Shown here in pieces: positions 1 through 4,933 of a DNA stretch of 5,140 nucleotides. The position numbers and the translations under genes were made by a program. Position 1 is the first letter of the stretch. Each line of letters begins with the position of its first letter. The notes under the pieces were generated by a model. That model was not told where the DNA came from, ran no database searches, and saw only the letters and a program-made list of their open reading frames with translations. The stretch spans positions 1 to 5,140 of the forward strand of contig NZ_CALGYW010000153.1 in assembly GCF_937934665.1 (NCBI RefSeq), read 5' to 3'. This DNA is from an uncultured Anaerococcus sp. GTDB lineage: Bacteria > Bacillota > Clostridia > Tissierellales > Peptoniphilaceae.

Positions 1-203
1 TCTATAATTGGTATTAGACCAGCAGTTATAGGATAAATTATAAGTGATAATTTTATTTTAATATTGTCCTTAAAAGGCTCATAGGCCATCTTTAGAAGGT
101 CGAAATTCGATAATTTATCCGCTCTTAAGTATGATTTTATGATTTCTTCGTCCTTTAGATTTTGAGCAAGGTTTTCTTTTAGGTTTTTAAGATTCTTTTC
201 CAT
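1..203 (-). CDS. Hypothetical probable membrane protein, N-terminal part (cut by window edge)
   Basis: An open frame starts at an ATG at 203 on the minus strand and stays open to base 1, giving 67 complete codons. A strong ribosome binding site (GGGAGGA, within 207-215) sits 6 bases before the ATG. The first 16 residues or so are charged and rich in Lys, Leu and Asn (MEKNLKNLKENLAQNLK). A further polar stretch follows to about residue 50, and then a hydrophobic run (about residues 51-67, KLSLIIYPITAGLIPII) that looks like the start of a membrane segment. The start lies 17 bases inside the end of the upstream regulator gene in another frame, so the two are probably translated in a coupled way and form one operon. 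I do not recognise the family. A transporter component or an integral membrane partner of the regulator is possible but is guesswork from 67 residues. Confidence 0.72.
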   Translation of the reverse strand, partial: MEKNLKNLKENLAQNLKDEEIIKSYLRADKLSNFDLLKMAYEPFKDNIKIKLSLIIYPITAGLIPII

Positions 204-1389
204 GTTCTTCCTCCCTTATGTCCTTAGAAAATTCAGTTAATTCTTCTATTACTTTTTCAAAACCAGGTTTTCTCAAATAATAATAGGTCTTCCTTCCCTC
301 AATATATGCTCCAATAAAGCCGCACATTTGAAGCTGGCTTATGTGGTAAGACAGGGTAGCTGGAGTTATATAAAGCTTGTCAGAAAGCTCCTTGGCATAG
401 TAGTTTTTTTCCTTTAAGAGGTCTAAAATGTCAATCCTAGTTGGGTCTCCCAGTATTTTTAAGTATTGGCTTAATAACTTTAATTTATTACCTTCATTGG
501 CGACTTTCTTATCAGAAAATATACCGAATTTTATAAAGGTATAGTCAGAATTATCTGTAAAAAATTGAAACATGGTTGTATTTGGAGCTATGATAAGCCC
601 GTATATATCAAGGGCCTTAGTTCTCCTTGCAAGCAAATCTCTTATTCCAACCTGGTCAATAAGTTCGTTTATCCTTTTGTAGTCATCTTTTTTTAAATGG
701 TCGAAATGATCTAGGAAAATATCTTCAATCATATAAAAATTTTTTTCTAAAATATCGCAGATTTTCTCTAATAGCGGATAGAGTCTATCGTAGATACTTT
801 TTTTATTTGAAAAAGATCTTAAAAGTGCCATTGATAGTTTATCTTCATAAGGAAGTGAATTCATAAGGTCTAAGAAATTAATCTTAAAAGCTTTATTTAA
901 GTATTCTTTTATAGATGATGATTCATTAGAATTAGGTTCATCTAAATCCACCCCCATATAATTGAGAAAGTGAAGGTCAAAGGAATTTTCAAATAATTCA
1001 TAAGTAAAATCTTTAATCTCAAAGACATTTGTATTTTGAAAAATACCTGCCAAAAATGGAAAGTAATTCATGTCGTTTTCCGAAAAAATGTAGAAAAGAT
1101 TTAGTATATCTTCATTTTTTCCGTTGAAAAAATTTTCAAGATAAGGAAGGGATTCCTTTTTTACTTTTCTAATAAAATCCTTATAGGTCTTATTATCGAG
1201 GGATATATTGTTCATAGAAACTAAATTTAAATCCTCAGAGTAGGTAGAACCAGGATAAGACTCCTCAAAAGAGAAAAAGCTTTTATTGTTGGCTGCTAGA
1301 TAGTTTGTGTAAAGATAAATCACAAGGCCTGCTTCATTTACAAGCAAGGGCTTTTTTATGAGATTAAAATTATCAAAGTGAGCTTTCAT
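187..1389 (-). CDS. ArsR-family winged-helix transcriptional regulator with a long N-terminal domain
   Basis: The product is 400 residues. The last ~95 are a typical ArsR/SmtB-type winged helix: the opening helix with LGDPTRIDILDLL (313-325), the helix pair AKELSDKLYITPATLSYHISQL (332-353) with its recognition helix at about 343-353, and a wing around 360-372 ending in GRKTYYYL. Ordinary ArsR repressors are about 100 residues, so the ~300-residue N-terminal part is a large extra domain, helical in appearance and without membrane segments; it resembles the long ArsR-like regulators of Bacillota, and I infer that it holds the ligand-sensing or dimerisation function. There is no CxC metal motif; the only cysteines are 211 and 356, so metal sensing is not supported. 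The ATG at 1389 is preceded by GAAAGGA at 1396-1402 with good spacing. The 3' end overlaps the next gene by 17 bases. A SigA promoter and repeated TTAGAT boxes lie upstream and suggest autoregulation. The ligand and targets cannot be read from the sequence. Confidence 0.87.
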   Translation of the reverse strand: MKAHFDNFNLIKKPLLVNEAGLVIYLYTNYLAANNKSFFSFEESYPGSTYSEDLNLVSMNNISLDNKTYKDFIRKVKKESLPYLENFFNGKNEDILNLFYIFSENDMNYFPFLAGIFQNTNVFEIKDFTYELFENSFDLHFLNYMGVDLDEPNSNESSSIKEYLNKAFKINFLDLMNSLPYEDKLSMALLRSFSNKKSIYDRLYPLLEKICDILEKNFYMIEDIFLDHFDHLKKDDYKRINELIDQVGIRDLLARRTKALDIYGLIIAPNTTMFQFFTDNSDYTFIKFGIFSDKKVANEGNKLKLLSQYLKILGDPTRIDILDLLKEKNYYAKELSDKLYITPATLSYHISQLQMCGFIGAYIEGRKTYYYLRKPGFEKVIEELTEFSKDIREEEHGKES

Positions 1390-1451
1390 TATAGATCCTT
1401 TCTTAGATTTATATCTAATGATTATTTTTATCTTAGATTTCTATTAACTTA

Positions 1452-1480
1452 ATTATAAGACAAATTTCATCTAATATCAA
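1452..1480 (-). promoter_or_regulatory. SigA-type promoter of the ArsR-family regulator
   Basis: Read on the minus strand, TTGATA (1475-1480) and a perfect TATAAT (1452-1457) are separated by 17 bases, the optimum for the housekeeping sigma factor. The expected start of transcription is near 1445, giving a leader of about 56 bases before the regulator's ATG at 1389. A TTAGAT box (1469-1474) lies in the spacer directly next to the -35 element. Confidence 0.8.
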
Positions 1481-1500
1481 TAACCATATATTCGATATTA
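1472..1500. repeat. Inverted repeat TAATATC-N15-GATATTA
   Basis: Seven-base arms (1472-1478 and 1494-1500) are perfect complements with a 15-base spacer. The left arm overlaps the regulator's -35 element (1475-1480) and the adjoining TTAGAT box; the right arm touches the ATCTAA box at 1501. It may be part of a larger operator. In AT-rich DNA such a repeat can arise by chance, so support is modest. Confidence 0.35.
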
Positions 1501-1530
1501 ATCTAAGAGTATTAGCGGGAAAAATTTTCC

Positions 1531-1559
1531 TTGACATTATTTCCTATAAGATTTAAAAT
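1531..1559 (+). promoter_or_regulatory. SigA-type promoter of the TPP riboswitch-cytX transcript
   Basis: A perfect TTGACA (1531-1536) and TAAAAT (1554-1559; one mismatch to TATAAT) are separated by exactly 17 bases. Transcription should start near 1565-1567, right at the 5' side of the riboswitch P1 helix. The promoter is back to back with the regulator's promoter; the -35 elements are about 50 bases apart. Confidence 0.85.
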
Positions 1560-1562
1560 AAG

Positions 1563-1649
1563 ATACATACAAGGGAGTTCTTAAAAGATCTGAGAGGAGG
1601 CTTAGCCTCGACCTTACCTGATTTGGATAATGCCAACGGAGGGATGTAT
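1563..1649 (+). promoter_or_regulatory. TPP riboswitch (THI box)
   Basis: The aptamer binds thiamine pyrophosphate. The conserved cores are present: CTGAGA at 1590-1595, and ACCTGATTTGGATAATGCCA with the following ACGGAGGGA at 1616-1644. Helices can be drawn as P1 ATACAT/ATGTAT (1563-1568 with 1644-1649), P2 AAGG/CCTT (1571-1574 with 1612-1615), P3 around 1576-1591, an optional P3a hairpin GAGGC-TTA-GCCTC (1597-1609), and the P4/P5 arm formed by the last conserved block. The element lies just after the promoter and before an intrinsic terminator and cytX, so TPP binding should stop transcription. Confidence 0.96.
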
Positions 1650-1678
1650 ATTTTTTATGCATATTTTTTTTGAACTTT

Positions 1679-1706
1679 AGAACGAGCCTTGGCTTGTTCT
1701 TTTTTT
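1679..1706 (+). terminator. Riboswitch-controlled intrinsic terminator in the cytX leader
   Basis: AGAACGAGC (1679-1687) pairs with GCTTGTTCT (1692-1700), with one G-U pair, around a 4-base loop, and six further T follow (1701-1706). It lies between the TPP aptamer and the cytX gene, the expected place for the expression platform of a transcription-attenuating riboswitch. The 5' arm (AGAAC) is complementary to GTTCT at 1577-1581 in aptamer helix P3, giving a candidate antiterminator. Confidence 0.88.
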
Positions 1707-1736
1707 GTAAATAAGTAAAAAGGAGAGATTTATTAA

Positions 1737-1793
1737 ATGAAATTGACAAGGGGTTGTAAATCCCAAAGGAAAATGAAAGGGGAGAGAAATTGA
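1737..1793 (+). CDS. Possible 18-residue leader peptide upstream of cytX
   Basis: An ATG at 1737 opens an 18-codon frame (MKLTRGCKSQRKMKGERN) ending in TGA at 1791-1793. It is preceded by a very good ribosome binding site (AAAAAGGAGAG, about 1717-1727) about 9 bases upstream. The stop overlaps the cytX start codon as TTGA, an arrangement typical of translational coupling. The peptide is highly basic (8 Lys/Arg of 18) and resembles no protein I know. It lies after the riboswitch terminator, so it is transcribed only with cytX. It may be a real coupling peptide that helps load ribosomes on the weak TTG start, or just an extra ribosome binding site with a chance short frame. Confidence 0.4.
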   Translation: MKLTRGCKSQRKMKGERN

Positions 1794-2950
1794 AAAAAAC
1801 TTCTAATTTTGAAAATGGCCTGATTTGGTTTGGTGCGGGCGTATCAATAGCGGAAATTATTACTGGAACATATTTCGCACCCCTAGGCTTTAAAAAAGGC
1901 TTCATGGCCATGCTAGTCGGTCACATAATAGGTGCGGTGCTCTTATATATGGCAGGAATCATAGGAGGCAGGACAGAAAAATCAGCCATGGAGACTGTAA
2001 AAATGTCCTTTGGTCAAAAAGGTGGACTATTTTTCGCACTTTTAAATGTCCTCCAACTTGTAGGTTGGACTGCTATTATGATTTATGACGGGGCAATTTC
2101 AACATCCCATGTATTTTCTACAGGCCACATCATCTGGGCCCTAGTAATAGGACTTTTGATCCTTCTTTGGATAAAAATAGGTCTTTCAAACCTTGGTAAA
2201 CTTAACACAGTTTCCATGTCCCTATTATTTATCCTAACTATTGTCCTATCCTTTAAGGTATTTAAGGGAATTAGTTTTAATTCACAAGCGGCAGCTGATG
2301 CTATGAGCTTTGGCCTTGCCATAGAGCTTGCCGTAGCCATGCCACTTTCCTGGCTACCACTAATATCCGACTACACCAGGGAGGCAGAAGACCCAAGGGG
2401 AGCAACCCTCACATCAACTGTAATCTACACCCTAGTTTCCATGTGGATGTATGTAATCGGTATGGGCATGGCTCTACTTACAAATGAAAGTGATATTGCT
2501 ATGATAATGGTAAAATCAGGCCTAGGTCTTGCTGCTATGATAATTATAATATTGTCAACTGTAACAACTACCTTCTTAGACGCTTATTCAGCAGGTATTT
2601 CTGCCGAATCCTTATCAAAGAAGGTAGATGGTCAGAAAATTGGAATCATAGTTACAATTATAGGTACAATCGGGGCAATAATTTTCCCGATGGATGACAT
2701 CACAGACTTCCTCTACCTAATAGGATCTGTTTTTGCCCCAATGATAGCCATACAAATTGCTGACTACTTTATCCTTAAAAAAGACGTCACAGGCACAGAT
2801 ATCTATTATAAAAATATGGTTATTTGGCTAATTGGCTTTATCGCAAACAGGGTATTTTTAAAGATGGACCTCCTAATAGGTTCGACAATTTCATGTATAG
2901 TAGTTGTAATAATAGTAAAAGTTTTGGCTGAAAAATTAATAAAAGATTAA
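1790..2950 (+). CDS. cytX: CytX-type NCS1 permease, predicted hydroxymethylpyrimidine (HMP) transporter
   Basis: The 386-residue product belongs to the NCS1 nucleobase/cation symporter family (CodB relatives) and matches the CytX subgroup in length and pattern. It is a cytoplasmic membrane protein with about 12 hydrophobic segments (roughly 12-31, 36-57, 79-98, 113-131, 140-157, 172-192, 209-230, 243-264, 282-300, 305-327, 341-355 and 362-380). Family-like signatures are FENGLIWFGAGVSIAEIITG at the N-terminus and PLSWLPLISDYTR (185-197) in the sixth segment. The TTG start at 1790 has GGGGAG (1779-1784) at good spacing and begins the conserved N-terminus, so a later start is unlikely. The TPP riboswitch in its leader supports a thiamine-precursor substrate: HMP would be imported, phosphorylated by ThiD and joined to the thiazole part. 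Cytosine or another pyrimidine is the alternative substrate. No other thiamine gene is in the window, and a terminator follows 5 bases after the stop, so it is probably transcribed alone. Confidence 0.93.
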   Translation: MKKTSNFENGLIWFGAGVSIAEIITGTYFAPLGFKKGFMAMLVGHIIGAVLLYMAGIIGGRTEKSAMETVKMSFGQKGGLFFALLNVLQLVGWTAIMIYDGAISTSHVFSTGHIIWALVIGLLILLWIKIGLSNLGKLNTVSMSLLFILTIVLSFKVFKGISFNSQAAADAMSFGLAIELAVAMPLSWLPLISDYTREAEDPRGATLTSTVIYTLVSMWMYVIGMGMALLTNESDIAMIMVKSGLGLAAMIIIILSTVTTTFLDAYSAGISAESLSKKVDGQKIGIIVTIIGTIGAIIFPMDDITDFLYLIGSVFAPMIAIQIADYFILKKDVTGTDIYYKNMVIWLIGFIANRVFLKMDLLIGSTISCIVVVIIVKVLAEKLIKD

Positions 2951-2954
2951 GGAA

Positions 2955-3000
2955 AAAGACGAGTAATTCTGGGTTGAGATTATTACTCGTCTTTGTTTTT
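2955..3000. terminator. Bidirectional intrinsic terminator between cytX and fic
   Basis: A perfect 13-base stem (AAAGACGAGTAAT, 2955-2967, with ATTACTCGTCTTT, 2982-2994) has a 14-base loop. T-rich bases follow on the plus strand (2992-3000), and the A run at 2953-2957 gives a U run on the minus strand. It starts 5 bases after the cytX stop and overlaps the stop of the convergent fic gene, so it can end transcription from both sides. Confidence 0.9.
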
Positions 3001-3565
3001 ATTCGATTTCTTCAATAGGAATATCATATAAGTCTTCGTAGAGGTAGGACTTGTCGATTCCTTTCATGAAAACCTCCCTGTCGGTAATTTTATCTGTAAG
3101 AGCGGATTTTAAAAGGTGGTTGATTTCAAGGGTATTTACAACAGACCTTTCCATGGCAGAAAGATAAGCAAATTTGTCTATCTTATCCCAATCCACACAC
3201 TTGCCTAGGTTTTTCTTTAAGATTAGGTCAAGCCAAATCCTTGTAGCCCTGCCGTTTCCCTCACGGAATGGGTGCGCTATATTCATTTCCACATATTTGT
3301 CAATTATTTCATCAAAGTTTGTTTCTGGCATTTTTTCTATTATTGCTAGGTTTGATTCCAAAAAGAGTAGGGGAGCAAAGCGGAAAGACCCCTTTGCGAT
3401 ATTTACAGTTCTGATTTTCCCTGCAAAATCAAAGACGTCTTGGAATAAATACCTATGGATATCTTTAAGAGATTTAAAAGTTCCAACTTCAAACATATCT
3501 ATGATGCCAAGGTCCCAAAGTTCTTTGGCTCTTTTTTTGCTTAAGTATTCTTCGTTTCTATTCAT
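2999..3565 (-). CDS. fic: Class III Fic protein, predicted protein AMP-transferase (AMPylator)
   Basis: The product is 188 residues from the ATG at 3565, a compact single-domain Fic protein. Fic enzymes transfer AMP from ATP to hydroxyl side chains of target proteins. The complete catalytic motif HPFREGNGRATR lies at 98-109, with catalytic His98 and the phosphate-binding Gly/Asn/Arg residues. The fold start EVGTFKSLKDIHRYLFQDVFDFAGKIR (26-52) and FRFAP (61-65) fit the family, and the protein resembles the Neisseria Fic of about 190 residues along most of its length. A C-terminal SYLYED (173-178) matches the S/T-x-x-x-E-G/N inhibitory helix of class III with Asp in the last place, so the enzyme should be self-inhibited with Glu177 as the blocking residue. 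The start at 3565 has TAGGTGAT before it; the frame remains open 16 codons further upstream, but that stretch runs into the tyrS terminator. It lies 74 bases after tyrS on the same strand. The target is unknown; DNA gyrase subunit B is known for related class III enzymes. No separate antitoxin gene is seen, as expected. Confidence 0.95.
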   Translation of the reverse strand: MNRNEEYLSKKRAKELWDLGIIDMFEVGTFKSLKDIHRYLFQDVFDFAGKIRTVNIAKGSFRFAPLLFLESNLAIIEKMPETNFDEIIDKYVEMNIAHPFREGNGRATRIWLDLILKKNLGKCVDWDKIDKFAYLSAMERSVVNTLEINHLLKSALTDKITDREVFMKGIDKSYLYEDLYDIPIEEIE

Positions 3566-3581
3566 TTCATCACCTAAGATT

Positions 3582-3587
3582 ATTATA
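3582..3587 (-). promoter_or_regulatory. Possible -10 element of a fic promoter
   Basis: On the minus strand a perfect TATAAT (3582-3587) lies just before fic, but the position for a -35 element (about 3605-3610) reads GGGGAT and is occupied by the tyrS terminator stem. The implied transcript start, about 10 bases before the ATG, would leave barely enough leader for the ribosome binding site. Read-through from tyrS is the alternative source of fic mRNA. Confidence 0.3.
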
Positions 3588-3598
3588 CAATTTAAGAT

Positions 3599-3631
3599 AA
3601 AAAAATCCCCCAAAACCCATGTTTTGGAGGA
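3599..3631 (-). terminator. Intrinsic terminator of tyrS
   Basis: On the minus strand CCTCCAAAAC (3630-3621) pairs with GTTTTGGGGG (3616-3607), with one G-U pair, around an ATGG loop, and a run of seven T follows (3605-3599). It begins 9 bases after the tyrS stop codon and separates tyrS from fic. Confidence 0.9.
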
Positions 3632-3639
3632 AATTTATC

Positions 3640-4893
3640 TTAGGCGAGTTCCACTTTGTGGAAGTTTTTCTTGCCTCTTTTTATTATGATTCTACCATCT
3701 TCAAAAAGATCTTTGGTGATTTCTAGTCTAAAGTCACTTACTTTTTCATCATTAACTGAAACTCCGCCTTGTTTTACCATTTGTCTAGCTTCACCGTTTG
3801 ATTTTGATAGGCCAACATTGGTCATAAGTTGTAAAAGACCAATTGGTAAGTCTGCTTCAGAGATTTCTGTAGTTGGCATAGCATCTTCATTGCCCTTGCC
3901 AGCAAAAAGTGCCTTTGCTGCATCAAGTGCCGCATCTGCTTCTTCCTTGCCATGGACAAGTTTAACTACTTCGTAGGCTAAGATTTCTTTTGCCTTGTTA
4001 ATTTCAGCCGCATCTGTAGCACTTCCTAGTTTTCTACATTCTGCTGTAGGTAGGAAGGTAAGTTGTAAGAGGAATTTCTCCACGTCTCTGTCGTCAACAT
4101 TTCTCATGTATTGGAACATTTCAAATGGACTTGTTTTTTCCTTATCAAGCCAAACCGCACCTTTTTGAGATTTTCCCATCTTAACTCCGTCTGCAGTTGT
4201 AAGTAGGGCAAAGGTCATGCCGTAGGCTTCGCCTTGTTCATGTTTTTTAATTAGATTTACACCACCGATGATATTTGACCATTGGTCAGAACCACCTATT
4301 TCAAAGGTTACTCCGTCTTCCCTGTACATCTTTAAGAAGTCGTAAGACTGTAAAAGCATGTAGGAGAATTCGAAAAATGTTAGACCACCAGCTGCCATCC
4401 TGTTTTTGTAGGCATCTTTTTTAATCATTTCATTTACCAAAAATTCGCTTCCTACATCTCTTAAAAACTCAACAAAGTTAAGGTCAAGTAGCCAATCTTT
4501 GTTATTTAGCATAACTGCTCCACCTTCCTCAGAGAAGTCTAAAAATCTTTGGAATTGCTTGTAGAAGCACTCTGCATTGTGGTCGATTCTTTCTTCAGTC
4601 ATTACTTGGCGCATATCCGACCTACCTGATGGGTCACCTATAAGGGTTGTACCTCCACCAAGAAGGGCAACTGGTTTGTGGCCGTAGTTTTGCATACGCA
4701 TCATAACCATGATTTGGATAAGATGGCCAACAGTTAGAGAATCTGCTGTAGCATCAAAACCACAGTAGAACTTCACAGATTCTGTAGCAAGTTTTTTCTT
4801 TAGTTCTTCTTCATTTGTAGCTTGCTCATAGTATCCACGGTCTACAAGCTCGTCAAAAACATTATCGTATTCTTTTTCGTAAGTAAATTTCAT
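3640..4893 (-). CDS. tyrS: Tyrosyl-tRNA synthetase
   Basis: This is a 417-residue cytoplasmic class I synthetase that activates tyrosine with ATP and loads it on tRNA-Tyr; the length is normal for the family. The tyrosine pocket motif FYCGFDATADSL (42-53) is followed by the HIGH-type signature as TVGH (54-57). LLGGGTTLIGDPSGR (77-91), YMLLQSYDFLKMY (178-190) and GGSDQWSNI (200-208) are classic TyrRS blocks. The KMSKS-type loop is KMGKS (238-242). A C-terminal S4 RNA-binding domain occupies about 350-415 (GLSKSNGEARQMVKQGGVSVN). I chose the ATG at 4893 because GAAAGGA (about 4900-4906) precedes it and family homology starts at MKFTYEKEYD; the frame is open 35 codons further upstream, but that part overlaps the T-box antiterminator and U tract. 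A T-box leader implies induction by uncharged tRNA-Tyr. Confidence 0.98.
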   Translation of the reverse strand: MKFTYEKEYDNVFDELVDRGYYEQATNEEELKKKLATESVKFYCGFDATADSLTVGHLIQIMVMMRMQNYGHKPVALLGGGTTLIGDPSGRSDMRQVMTEERIDHNAECFYKQFQRFLDFSEEGGAVMLNNKDWLLDLNFVEFLRDVGSEFLVNEMIKKDAYKNRMAAGGLTFFEFSYMLLQSYDFLKMYREDGVTFEIGGSDQWSNIIGGVNLIKKHEQGEAYGMTFALLTTADGVKMGKSQKGAVWLDKEKTSPFEMFQYMRNVDDRDVEKFLLQLTFLPTAECRKLGSATDAAEINKAKEILAYEVVKLVHGKEEADAALDAAKALFAGKGNEDAMPTTEISEADLPIGLLQLMTNVGLSKSNGEARQMVKQGGVSVNDEKVSDFRLEITKDLFEDGRIIIKRGKKNFHKVELA

Positions 4894-4933
4894 AATTTTT
4901 CCTTTCACTTCATACAATGAATCCGCAAAATGG

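Larger units (their letters stand above)
1401..1508. repeat. Cluster of five TTAGAT/ATCTAA boxes, candidate operator of the regulator
   Basis: The hexamer TTAGAT or its complement ATCTAA occurs at 1403-1408, 1413-1418, 1433-1438, 1469-1474 and 1501-1506. The first two form a palindrome, TTAGAT-N4-ATCTAA. The longer 9-mer TCTTAGATT is repeated exactly at 1401-1409 and 1431-1439 and is present inverted at 1500-1508. Box centres at the leader end are 10 and 20 bases apart, on the same face of the helix. The boxes flank the regulator's -35 and -10 elements and extend into its leader, the usual layout of an autorepressed gene; binding by this regulator is an inference. Confidence 0.6.

Noticed and set aside
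187..1389. Metal-responsive ArsR repressor
   Set aside because: No cysteine-pair metal motif is present in the winged helix, and only two isolated cysteines (211 and 356) occur in the whole protein.
1537..1911. Minus-strand open frame of 124 codons
   Set aside because: It lies antisense to the TPP riboswitch, its terminator and the start of cytX, resembles no protein I know, and is explained by the AT-rich leader and the antisense of a membrane-protein gene.
2083..2340. Minus-strand open frame of 85 codons inside cytX
   Set aside because: It is a shadow of the cytX reading frame with no plausible ribosome binding site or recognisable domain.
3566..3613. Longer fic start, 16 codons upstream of 3565
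   Set aside because: The extra codons run into the tyrS terminator hairpin and lack family similarity, while the ATG at 3565 has a TAGGTGAT ribosome binding site.
3174..3689. Plus-strand open frame of 171 codons
   Set aside because: It is antisense to fic and crosses the tyrS terminator; fic has an intact family motif on the other strand.
3656..3976. Plus-strand open frame of 106 codons
   Set aside because: It is a shadow inside the S4-domain end of tyrS.
4905..4913. Mini-frame AUG-AAG-UGA just before the tyrS ribosome binding site
   Set aside because: Two sense codons with no good ribosome binding site; it falls in a small hairpin and is most likely chance.
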